A stretch of DNA of 64,000 nt. Source: Halomonas denitrificans (GTDB lineage Bacteria; Pseudomonadota; Gammaproteobacteria; Xanthomonadales; Wenzhouxiangellaceae). Made by a program: the position numbers and the translations under genes. Shown here piece after piece: positions 37,640 through 45,851 of the stretch (position 1 is its first letter; every line of letters begins with the position of its first letter). Location: assembly GCA_019800895.1 (NCBI GenBank), contig JAHVKF010000002.1, positions 310,001 through 374,000 on the forward strand. The letters run 5' to 3'. The notes beneath the pieces were generated by a model. The model had not been told where the DNA came from and did not search any database. It was given only the letters and a program-made list of their open reading frames with translations.

Positions 37640-38180
37640 TGAAATTCGTTTCGCCGCTGGCTGCGCCAGCTGATGCGAGTCCCTTTTGTCGCAGCAAAAG
37701 GAACCAAAAATGCTCGTGCCGGGAACGCGCCCGCTACGCGGGTTCCCTCGATTCTCGATCCGCGCGGGGGATTCCGAACTCGCTGCAGTCGCTGCGCTCC
37801 TTTCGCTCAGACATGCGGAATCCCTCCTTCCGCGCGGCCCTGCGAGTCTCGGCGCGTTCCAGGCAGAAGTGACCCAGCGCTGTTTCTTCCGCCATCGCCC
37901 CCAGCCCGCGATCCGGGACGATGGGAGGAAGCAAGCCGTCGAATCCGGCGCGGGTCGGCTCTTGACGTTTCCCGCCGTCAGCGCCGCCGAGAAGCGCAAG
38001 GGCGAGCGGAGAGAGGCCAAAAGGTGTCTGAGCGTAGCGAGTTCTTTTGGCCCCGCTCGCACCGAGCATCGCAGGGAACCCGCGCAGCGGGCGGCGATGT
38101 TCGCGCAGCGGTTTTGGGTACTTTTGACGCCACAAAAGTACCTCGCCATCAGCCTGCGAAGCAGGCGGGCGAAACACCAT
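37640..38180. repeat. Family-1 structured repeat, divergent copy A, between argF' and argG
   Basis: No gene is seen in this spacer (37585-38214). It starts with a hairpin CCTTTTG-TCGCAG-CAAAAGG (37683-37702) and ends with GTACTTTTG-ACGCCA-CAAAAGTAC (about 38118-38141), then CTCGCC and a GGCGAAACACC tail. Copies B, C and D share this architecture, but here loops and outer stem bases differ and most of the interior is unrelated. Several inner palindromes are also visible, such as GAACGCGCCCGCTACGCGGG. It lies within a transcribed operon, so the hairpins should appear in the mRNA. Confidence 0.7.
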
Positions 38181-38214
38181 TGAGCTGAAGCCACCGCTAA
38201 TGCAATGAGCCACA

Positions 38215-39213
38215 TCAACCTCCCATCAACTTCAGCATCAACGCCTTCTGCACATGCAGCCGGTTCTCGGCCTCGTCGATGGCCACGCAGTAATCGGCAT
38301 CCATCACCCCATCGGTGGCCTTGACGTTGCGGCGCAGCGGCAGGCAATGGCTGAAGCGGGCGTTGGCGGTCTTCGCCATCTTGGCCTCGTCGACGATGAA
38401 GTGCCTGTACTTCGCGTTCAGCGCCGACTGCTCGTCCGGCCGTCCGTAGAGCGGCAGGCAGCCCCAGCTCTTCGCATAGACGAAGTCCGCGCCGGTGTAG
38501 GCGTCGTCGATGTCGGTGGTCACGCGAAAGGCTCCGCCCGATGCGGCGGACTGCGCCTCGGCCGCGTCCATGTAGCGCGGATCGAGGCGGTAGGCGTCTT
38601 CGGGAATCAGCAGCGTGACATCCATGCCGAACTTGGTCGCGATCAGCAGGGCGGAATTCGCCACCGCCGTATTCAGGGGCCGCGGATGGTAGGTCCAGGT
38701 CAGCACGAACTTCTTTCCATCCGGTTCGTCGAGGTGATCCTGCACCGCTCGCATCAAGGCCAGCTCCTGGCACGGGTGGACGATCGTTTCCATGTTGATG
38801 ACCGGTACCGTTGCGTGCGCGGCGAGCGCGCGGATCACCCGGTCCTCGCGGTCCACCGACCAGTCGCGGAACTGCGGGAAGGCGCGAATGGCGAGCGCAT
38901 CGCAATAGCGCGACAGCACGCCGGCGACTTCCGCGATGTGCTCCTCGGCCGCCCCGTCCATGACCACACCGGGTTCGAATTCGATGCCCCAGGCCCCCTT
39001 GCCCGGTTCGAGGACGACCGCGTGCGCGCCGAGCTGGTAGGCGCCGATCTCGAAGGACGAACGGGTCCGCAGCGAGGGGTTGAGGAACAGCAACGCGATC
39101 GTCCTGCCGGCCAGGTCGCCTCGAACCGGCTGCCGGCGGATCTCGTCGGCCACGTCGATCAACGACTGCAGCTCTTCGCGTGAGTGGTCTTCGGTGGTCA
39201 GGAATTGCTTCAT
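38215..39213 (-). CDS. argF': N-acetylornithine carbamoyltransferase (AOTCase, ArgF')
   Basis: A 332-residue transcarbamylase close to the Xanthomonas acetylornithine enzyme. The carbamoyl-phosphate loop NPSLRTRSSFEIGAYQLG, the segment MDGAAEEHIAEVA with the Glu that separates acetylornithine from succinylornithine enzymes, WTYHPRPLNTAVANSALL, and HCLPLRRNVKATDGVMD with the lysine known to be carboxylated in Xanthomonas are all present. Ordinary ornithine transcarbamylase lacks these. It makes N-acetylcitrulline from N-acetylornithine. ATG at 39213 was chosen; a GTG 6 bases upstream is possible. An intrinsic terminator lies only 18 bases before the start and appears to form an attenuator. Confidence 0.92.
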   Translation of the reverse strand: MKQFLTTEDHSREELQSLIDVADEIRRQPVRGDLAGRTIALLFLNPSLRTRSSFEIGAYQLGAHAVVLEPGKGAWGIEFEPGVVMDGAAEEHIAEVAGVLSRYCDALAIRAFPQFRDWSVDREDRVIRALAAHATVPVINMETIVHPCQELALMRAVQDHLDEPDGKKFVLTWTYHPRPLNTAVANSALLIATKFGMDVTLLIPEDAYRLDPRYMDAAEAQSAASGGAFRVTTDIDDAYTGADFVYAKSWGCLPLYGRPDEQSALNAKYRHFIVDEAKMAKTANARFSHCLPLRRNVKATDGVMDADYCVAIDEAENRLHVQKALMLKLMGG

Positions 39214-39231
39214 CGGCACTCTCGTTCGGGC

Positions 39232-39315
39232 AAAAAAAAACCCAGCCGGTGGGGGCTGGGTTCGGAAACGATTCTTGGTTCGAACGCGGGTCAGGCGTCA
39301 GGTTTCCGTCCAGCC
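39232..39315 (-). promoter_or_regulatory. Arginine-operon attenuator: terminator plus competing antiterminator
   Basis: On the minus strand the terminator is AACCCAGCC / GGCTGGGTT (39254-39262 and 39239-39247), a perfect 9-bp stem with a 6-base loop followed by more than seven T (39232-39240). Its 5' arm is also complementary to upstream sequence. GGCTGG-A-CGGAAAC (39315-39302) can pair with GTTTCCG-AAC-CCAGCC (39269-39254): 6 plus 7 base pairs around a 1x3 internal loop. The two structures exclude each other. The upstream arm lies in the last codons of the arginine-rich leader frame, so a ribosome at its stop would cover it and one stalled at the Arg run would leave it free. Confidence 0.85.
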
Positions 39316-39393
39316 AGGGTGCACGCAGCGGCGACGTCGCGACGATTCGCGGCGCAGCGTCTGCGGGGCTCGGGTGCGGGAGGAACGGTTCAT
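39298..39393 (-). CDS. Arginine-rich leader peptide of the arg operon
   Basis: A 31-codon frame (ATG at 39393, TGA at 39300-39298) in the 268-base leader of argF'. Nine codons encode arginine: 3, 6, 8, 14, 15 and the run 19-22 (CGA CGT CGC CGC). Codons 27-31 (GGC TGG ACG GAA ACC) form the upstream arm of the antiterminator. The ribosome site is weak: only AGG very close to the ATG; an in-frame TTG 18 bases upstream is an alternative. It fits a sensing peptide, not a functional protein. An inverted repeat GTGCGAA-N4-TTCGCAC (39460-39477) lies just after the upstream gene's stop codon. Confidence 0.8.
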   Translation of the reverse strand: MNRSSRTRAPQTLRRESSRRRRCVHPGWTET

Positions 39394-39481
39394 GCCTGCA
39401 GGGTGCCACAAGCCGACGATGCAGACAAGCGGTTCGAGCGCTCGTTTCGGTGGTGCTCCGTGCGAAGCGATTCGCACTTCG

Positions 39482-41764
39482 TCACTGCACGGCAATCGCT
39501 GTCCGCTCTGCCCACGGGCGGTGGCCGGCCAGGATCTCGCGGATGGCATCCGGGCCGGAGGCTTCGAGAAACAGGTAGCCCTGGCCGAGCGGACAGCCGT
39601 AACTCCGCAGCGCTTCGAGTTGGGCCGGATGCTCGATGCCCTCTGCCACGGTGTCCAGGCGCAATGCGCTCGACAGGTTGCAGATGGTCCGGGTGATCGC
39701 CTGGTCATCGCGGTCGATCTCCAGGTCCCGAACGAATCCCTGGTCGATCTTGATCGTCGAAACCGGGAAGTTCTTGATGTAGGCCATGGACGAATAGCCG
39801 ACCCCGAAATCGTCGACGACCAGCTTGAGACCGATCTCGTCGAGCTGATCGAGCACCGCGCGGTTTCGCGCCAGGTTCTCGATCAGCACGTCCTCGGTAA
39901 TCTCGAGATGGACCTGGTCCGGCCGCAGGCCGGCCCGCTCGAGCATGTCCTGGAGCTCCGGCACGAACCGGGGTTCGCGGAATTGCGCACCGGAAATGTT
40001 GACGGCCAGCCATGGTCCGTGGCCGAACTCGCGGCACCAGCCGGCCAGGTCCTGGAAGGCCTGCCGAACCGCGAGCTGGCTGAGTCGGTGGACCAGGCCG
40101 GTTTCTTCCGCGACGCGGATGAAGTCACGCGGCGGGATGACCAGGCCGTCGGGCTGGGACCAGCGAAGCAGGGCTTCCACACCCCGCATCTGCAGGCTGC
40201 GCAGATCGACGATCGGCTGGTAGACGACCTGGAACTGGCCGGAGTCGATCGCGCTGCGGATATCCCGGCTCATGACCAGGCGCTGCTGCACGGCCCGGAA
40301 CATCTCCGGGGTGAACTGGGCCACCTGGTTCCGACCGAGATGCTTGGCGCGGAACAACGCGGCGTCGGCGTTCTGCACCAGCTCCGACGGCGACTGCCGA
40401 CCGTCGTAGAGCGCGAAGCCGATGCTCGCGGTGACGAACAGCTGGTGCTCGTCGAGCTGGAAGGCGTCGTTGAGGCAGCCGAGCAGGCCCTCGGCCAGGC
40501 GGCGGACGCCGCCGCCGGTGGCCCGCTCGGCGACGATCAGGAATTCGTCTCCACCGAGGCGACCGAGCCGGTCCGCCGGGTCCAGCGCGTCCCCGATCCG
40601 GCCCGGAAGCTGGCGCAGCAGCTCGTCGCCGAGGTGATGCCCCAGCGTCTCGTTGATGTCCTTGAACCGGTCCAGATCGAGATACAGCACGGCCAGTGCG
40701 CGGCCGGGCGTGAACCGCTGCAGCGCCTGGGAAAGCGATTCCAGCATGCCCTGCCGATTGGGCAGGCCGGTCAGCGAATCATGGGTCAGCAGGAACTCGA
40801 GCTCCTGCTCGGCCAGCTCGCGATCGTGGATCTCGTCGTTCAGCGTCCGGTTGGCCTGCTCCAGGCCCTGCGCCTGGCGCGCGGCGGCCATCGCCAGCAG
40901 CGCGGCGACCGAGACCAGCACGGCCAGCAACGAGCCGAGTCCGAGCACGGCCTGCGGCAGACCGGTGGCCAGCGCATCGCGCGTAGCGCGGCGCAGGGCG
41001 ATGTCGAACTCGAAGGTGCTCTGGCCGTCGTCGAGCTGCACCGCGAGACTGCGCACGAAGGATCGCGATCGATCGACATCGCGGGCGCCCGGCGGAACCA
41101 CGAACCGGGTGCCGGCGAAGCGGCCCTCGAGAACGACGTCGTCGAGGTAGTAGGCATCGAGAGCGGCCGCGACGGCCTCCGGCACCACCAGCACCGACGC
41201 GAGCCAGCGGACCGAGTCGTTCGCACCGCCGGCGCGGGACTCGATCGGCGTCATGAACAGCAGACCGGCCTGGCCGGTGCCGACCAGCAGCGGCTCGAGC
41301 ACCATCGTTCCGGTTCCCGAGTCGGCCGCGGCCAGCCGTCGGCGAGCGCCGGTACCCACCGGCAGAGGCTGGCCTTCCTCCAGGCGCGCTGCCGTCCGAC
41401 TCGCCAGCCAGCGAACTCGCAGATCGGCGTCGACCACCGCCAGCAGGTAGTAGTAGGGAAAATCGGCCATCAGCCGTTGCGCATCGGCGATCCAGGCCGC
41501 TCGATCGGGGGCGCTGCGCTGCGACAACCGGAGCGCCATGCGCTCGAGAATGGCGGACTGCTCGGCTGCGGCTCGTTCGAGGTCGGCCTCGACCTGCGCG
41601 ACGATCGCGTCGAGGTGCCGATCCAGTGCGCGGGTCTCGGCCCGTTCCAGGGTGGCGTGGAGGCCGGCGGTCAGACCCAGCAGGACGACCAGCAGGAGCA
41701 CCGCGATGGACCAGGAGAACCAGTTCGCGGCAGACCAGAATCCGGTGTGCGGCCGGGGCGCCAT
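39482..41764 (-). CDS. Membrane-bound GGDEF-EAL cyclic-di-GMP protein
   Basis: A 760-residue protein with two membrane spans (about 14-36 and 270-292) around a periplasmic sensor domain with no family I recognise, then GGDEF (404-408, intact) and EAL (530-532, intact) domains. EAL catalytic motifs are complete: VNISGAQF, HLEITEDVL, VVDDFGVGYSS, TIKIDQGFV and AEGIEH, so phosphodiesterase activity is likely. The RxxD inhibitory site upstream of GGDEF is not present. Net activity cannot be predicted. The start at 41764 precedes the first membrane span; earlier in-frame residues overlap the divergent gene. The arg leader follows 88 bases downstream. Confidence 0.88.
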   Translation of the reverse strand: MAPRPHTGFWSAANWFSWSIAVLLLVVLLGLTAGLHATLERAETRALDRHLDAIVAQVEADLERAAAEQSAILERMALRLSQRSAPDRAAWIADAQRLMADFPYYYLLAVVDADLRVRWLASRTAARLEEGQPLPVGTGARRRLAAADSGTGTMVLEPLLVGTGQAGLLFMTPIESRAGGANDSVRWLASVLVVPEAVAAALDAYYLDDVVLEGRFAGTRFVVPPGARDVDRSRSFVRSLAVQLDDGQSTFEFDIALRRATRDALATGLPQAVLGLGSLLAVLVSVAALLAMAAARQAQGLEQANRTLNDEIHDRELAEQELEFLLTHDSLTGLPNRQGMLESLSQALQRFTPGRALAVLYLDLDRFKDINETLGHHLGDELLRQLPGRIGDALDPADRLGRLGGDEFLIVAERATGGGVRRLAEGLLGCLNDAFQLDEHQLFVTASIGFALYDGRQSPSELVQNADAALFRAKHLGRNQVAQFTPEMFRAVQQRLVMSRDIRSAIDSGQFQVVYQPIVDLRSLQMRGVEALLRWSQPDGLVIPPRDFIRVAEETGLVHRLSQLAVRQAFQDLAGWCREFGHGPWLAVNISGAQFREPRFVPELQDMLERAGLRPDQVHLEITEDVLIENLARNRAVLDQLDEIGLKLVVDDFGVGYSSMAYIKNFPVSTIKIDQGFVRDLEIDRDDQAITRTICNLSSALRLDTVAEGIEHPAQLEALRSYGCPLGQGYLFLEASGPDAIREILAGHRPWAERTAIAVQ

Positions 41765-41879
41765 CGCTGCTAGCGCGCCGCGCGGGTGGTCGGGATGTGG
41801 GTCGGGGACATGGGCCGGCGGGTACGGAAAGACCGGAGTATAGCCGACCGCTGCCGGCCGGCCCCGGTACACTCGCGGC

Positions 41880-42326
41880 ATGAAGGACTGGTTCGGCAAT
41901 CGCCCGGCTGCACTGCTGATCGGGCTGGTGCTCGGGGTCGCGCTGCAGGAGACCCTGCGCACCGCAATCGATGCGTTCGTGCTGCTCGGCCAGCTCGGCC
42001 CGCGGCTGGTCGCGGGCCCGGAACGGATCGGCCCGACCGTGCTGCTGATCCTGATGCTCACGGCATTGCTCGGCGGCGCCGTTGCCGGACTGGTGACCGC
42101 ACTCCTGTCCGGCGGACGGCGCACGGCAATCGCGGCGGGCGTGCTGCTTGCCGTACCGGCAGTGGCGCTGGCCGCGATCGCGCTCGAAGGCAGTGCACTG
42201 GCCGCCCTGCATGCCGTGCCGCCGGTCTGCGGAAGTGCGCTGGGCGCCCGACTCGCGCTGGGCGAGGAGGGCTGGGCGACGGCGACGCGAGCCCGACGCC
42301 GCGCGCGGCCGACCCGCAGCGAGTAG
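41880..42326 (+). CDS. Hypothetical four-helix membrane protein
   Basis: A 148-residue protein with about four hydrophobic segments (11-27, 55-77, 84-103 and a weaker one at 107-125) and a basic, Arg-rich C terminus (RARRRARPTRSE). I do not recognise the family. It lies 12 bases upstream of tatD on the same strand, so the two may be cotranscribed. The start at 41880 is the first ATG after the divergent GGDEF-EAL gene. Coding is supported by its position, length and membrane pattern, not by similarity. Confidence 0.6.
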   Translation: MKDWFGNRPAALLIGLVLGVALQETLRTAIDAFVLLGQLGPRLVAGPERIGPTVLLILMLTALLGGAVAGLVTALLSGGRRTAIAAGVLLAVPAVALAAIALEGSALAALHAVPPVCGSALGARLALGEEGWATATRARRRARPTRSE

Positions 42327-42338
42327 ACTCCTGCGCCC

Positions 42339-43142
<804 letters not shown>

Positions 43143-43200
43143 CGGGGCATACCGCTAACCGGGATCGACCGAAGAGAAGAAAATCGAAATCATGACCAGA

Positions 43201-43551
43201 CCGCAGATGAACGCGGATTCACGCAGATTGAAGTCAAGAATCGACGATTCTGCGTCCGCGGTCTTGCCGCTTCGGGTTTCCTCGTTCCTGACCCTGCAGA
43301 ACGCGAACCCGGCATCCGATGGCCGGACACTGTCCGCTGCTCGTAGACGAAGCCTGCGAACTCGCCTCAGGCGCCTTTGAGCGTGGCAAAGAAGAGTTGC
43401 TGCGCGAACGACCTCGAGCAATCGAGCTGGTCCGTACCGGAAGAATGGCTCGATAGCGATCTCGACAAAGGCCCTCTCGACCGACGCAGCGACGCTGTGC
43501 CCCGCCGGCAGGGATGCTCTTCATCTGCGTTCATCCGCGTTCATCTGCAAT
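43201..43551. repeat. Inverted-repeat-bounded element with CGCAGATGAA-type ends, copy 3
   Basis: The 430-base gap 43143-43572 has no gene. The left end, CCGCAGATGAACGCGGATTC plus ACGCAGATTG (43201-43230), is matched inverted by TCATCTGCGT TCATCCGCGT TCATCTGCAA (43521-43550). Both ends are three 10-base units. The 290-base interior has no relation to copies 1 and 2. Because the right end touches the stop of the minus-strand desaturase gene, it could also fold at the end of that transcript. Confidence 0.65.
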
Positions 43552-43572
43552 ATGAAGGCGCGGTCGAACCGG

Positions 43573-44718
43573 TCAGGCCGTCTGCGGGCCCAGGCTGCGC
43601 GCGAGTGCACGCAGGCGCTTCTGCTGCATCTTCAGGCGATATTCGAGCTCGCGCACGCGGGTGTGCAGCTCCGTCCGCTGCCAGCGATCCTTGATCGCAT
43701 CCGCACCGGCCTCGACGCGGCGCATCTGCACCGCCTGCCACTGGCCGATGGTGTCCTTGAACTGACCGAACTCCTGCTCGAAGCGTTCGCGCCAGGTCGC
43801 CGGCGCGTCGCCTTCGAGACGGCGCTGCAGGCGTTGGAACTGCAGCATCAACCGGGCACGGCGGATCCGGAAGGTCGGCGTACGCTTGCGGTCGTAGACC
43901 AGCCCGCACCAGGCCAGGACGTTGATCAGCCACTTGGACGGATCGTACTGCCACCAGCGGATGCCGTTGCGGTAGTCGGCCTGGAACGCGTGGTGGTAGT
44001 TGTGGTACCCCTCGCCCCAGGTCAGCAAGGCGATCATGCCGTTGTCGACCGCGGTGTTCTCCTCGCTGTACGGACGTCGACCCCAGGTGTGGGCCAGCGA
44101 GTTGATGAAGAAGGTGAAGTGGTGGCTGGCGACCAGGCGCAGCACGCCGGCCAGCAGGAACATGCCGATCCAGTCGCCGGTCATCCAGCCCAGCGCCAGC
44201 GGAATGCCGAGATTGGACACCCAGACCAGGGCCCAGTAGTACCGGTGCTGCCACATCACGATCGGATCGCGCTCCAGGTCGCGGACCTGACTGAAATCGA
44301 CTTCGCTGGTCGGCCAGTTGCGCAGCATCCAGCCGATATGGGCATGCCAGAAGCCGGTCCTGATCGAGTGTGGATCGCGCTCGACGTCGTCGACGTGGCG
44401 ATGATGGATGCGGTGGCGCGCGGCCCATACGTAGATGCTGTTCTGCAGCGCCATGCCGCCGAAAATCGCGAACGCGAGCCGGACCGGCCAGGCGGCCTTG
44501 AAGGTCCGGTGCGACCACATCCGGTGATAGCCGGTGGTGATGCTCATGCCGCCGAGCGCCAGCAGCACCGTCGCCGCGATCCACGCGGCGGGCGAGTACC
44601 CCTGGGTGATCCCCCACCAGGGGACGATCGTGATTGCGGCGAGATTGGTCAGCCCGAAGAACACCGCGCTGGACTTGACGAACGGCGGTTTGCTCGGGCG
44701 GGCTTGGGTCGAATGCAT
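43573..44718 (-). CDS. Acyl-CoA-type fatty acid desaturase (delta-9)
   Basis: A 381-residue membrane desaturase with the three histidine boxes HRMWSH, HRIHHRHVDD and GEGYHNYHHAFQADYRNGIRWWQYDPSKW, the complete di-iron site of the acyl-CoA/phospholipid delta-9 desaturases, and about four membrane helices. It introduces a cis double bond, adjusting membrane fluidity. A C-terminal extension (about 310-381) is strongly charged and likely coiled coil (FEQEFGQFKDTIGQWQAVQM, then RRVEAGADAIK); it is not part of the catalytic domain. It is transcribed away from the DUF4870 gene with a 189-base gap, in which I see nothing notable. Confidence 0.9.
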   Translation of the reverse strand: MHSTQARPSKPPFVKSSAVFFGLTNLAAITIVPWWGITQGYSPAAWIAATVLLALGGMSITTGYHRMWSHRTFKAAWPVRLAFAIFGGMALQNSIYVWAARHRIHHRHVDDVERDPHSIRTGFWHAHIGWMLRNWPTSEVDFSQVRDLERDPIVMWQHRYYWALVWVSNLGIPLALGWMTGDWIGMFLLAGVLRLVASHHFTFFINSLAHTWGRRPYSEENTAVDNGMIALLTWGEGYHNYHHAFQADYRNGIRWWQYDPSKWLINVLAWCGLVYDRKRTPTFRIRRARLMLQFQRLQRRLEGDAPATWRERFEQEFGQFKDTIGQWQAVQMRRVEAGADAIKDRWQRTELHTRVRELEYRLKMQQKRLRALARSLGPQTA

Positions 44719-44907
44719 ACGAATTTCCTGCGCTGTGACCGGCGCGGTTCGCGCGGGTCCGGGGGCGGAGTGCCACGCGTGGGCGACTCTGCGTTATTGG
44801 GAGCCGGACTCGCGGCCCGGCGAATCAGGTCGGGAAGGACGAGGCGCCCTTCCCGAACGGCGCCCTGCCATGAACGCATGGTTCATTGGCGCGATGGCTG
44901 GTCCGGC

Positions 44908-45291
44908 CTACTTTCCGAAGAACTGGATCGACAGCGGGTAGGGCCAGACCTGTCCGTCGTTGGCCTTGATCGCTCCGATGATCGGGAAGATCAGGCAGAG
45001 CAGCCCCAGCGCCCACATCAGGAACACCCCGATGACGACGATGAACAGGATGAAACAGACCACGAAGTAGATCAAGGCGCTGATCAGCCAGTTGAGTACC
45101 ACGTGCCAATGCGGCTCGAGACCCGGCAGCTCGTCCTTCTTCAGGATGTAGATCACGACCGGCACGATCAGCCCGCCGAGCGGGATGATCAGCCCGGCCA
45201 GCAGCGACAGGTGCAGCAGCGTCGACCACAGCTTGAGCTCCTTGGGGTCACCGCCGGCAGGTGTCGGTTCGGTGGATTCGATTTCGGTCAT
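44908..45291 (-). CDS. DUF4870 membrane protein
   Basis: A 127-residue protein with three membrane segments: LLHLSLLAGLIIPLGGLIVPVVIYIL, VVLNWLISALIYFVVCFILFIVVIGVFLM and LGLLCLIFPIIGAIKA. The pattern PxLEPHWHVVLNWLIS-L and the end IKANDGQVWPYPLSIQFF are those of DUF4870 (Tic20-like) proteins of unknown function. A short acidic N terminus is cytoplasmic. It sits between the desaturase and exbD-like genes on the same strand; no functional link is apparent. Confidence 0.85.
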   Translation of the reverse strand: MTEIESTEPTPAGGDPKELKLWSTLLHLSLLAGLIIPLGGLIVPVVIYILKKDELPGLEPHWHVVLNWLISALIYFVVCFILFIVVIGVFLMWALGLLCLIFPIIGAIKANDGQVWPYPLSIQFFGK

Positions 45292-45369
45292 GGCTCCCTC
45301 CTCGTCTGACTCGGCAATTCGCGAAATGGCGGGTCGGAGTCGGTCCGACGACCGGCCCGAAGCGCGCCG

Positions 45370-45774
45370 CTACCTGGTGGTCGCGACGCTGATGTTGGTG
45401 ATGCCCACGACGTTGGCTGCATCGAGCACCAGGACCAGCGAATTGGTGTCCGCGTCCGGGTGCGACGCGACGATCAGCGGTGCTTTCGGCTTCGACGCGC
45501 GCTCGCGCTCGAGGTTGGCGCGCACCGCGCGGTCGTCGACGGCGCGATCGTTGATCGTGATCTGGCTGAGCTGGTCGATCCGGACCACGATCTGGCCGGT
45601 GTCTTCCTGCTGCGGCGGCGGGTTCTCGGCCTGCTGCGGGCGGGAAATGTCCAGGCCCTGCTCACGGACGAAGGACGTGGTGACGATGAAGAAGATCAGC
45701 ATGATGAACACGATGTCGAGCATCGGCGTGATGTTGATCTCGGCTTCGTCCTCGGGGCGTTGGCGTCTACGCAT
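45370..45774 (-). CDS. ExbD/TolR-family protein, lone gene
   Basis: A 134-residue protein with an N-terminal anchor (about 17-36: MLDIVFIMLIFFIVTTSF) containing the proton-relay Asp in NITPMLDIVFIML, and a periplasmic domain of about 90 residues. This is the ExbD half of the proton-driven TonB or TolQR energising complex. ExbD genes normally sit next to exbB and tonB; here neither is nearby, so it must pair with subunits encoded elsewhere or be a spare copy. A run of Gln/Pro (ENPPPQQED) follows the anchor. Confidence 0.88.
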   Translation of the reverse strand: MRRRQRPEDEAEINITPMLDIVFIMLIFFIVTTSFVREQGLDISRPQQAENPPPQQEDTGQIVVRIDQLSQITINDRAVDDRAVRANLERERASKPKAPLIVASHPDADTNSLVLVLDAANVVGITNISVATTR

Positions 45775-45851
45775 TCGGATCGCTCTCGATTCTGGTTTGG
45801 GGCTGCAAGCTGCTCAGAATACCGCAGGCCTCGGACCGCTTCCAGTCATCG

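Noticed and set aside
38215-39213. Ordinary ornithine carbamoyltransferase (argF)
   Set aside because: The sequence carries AOTCase-type motifs (EEHIAEVA, WTYHPRPLNTAVANSAL, HCLPLRRNVKATD) and lies in a Xanthomonas-type arg operon.
39232-39262. Terminator upstream of argF' taken only as the end of the GGDEF-EAL transcript
   Set aside because: It is 220 bases beyond that gene's stop and 18 bases from the argF' start, and it has an alternative pairing with the end of an Arg-rich frame. Attenuation explains more, though a dual role is possible.
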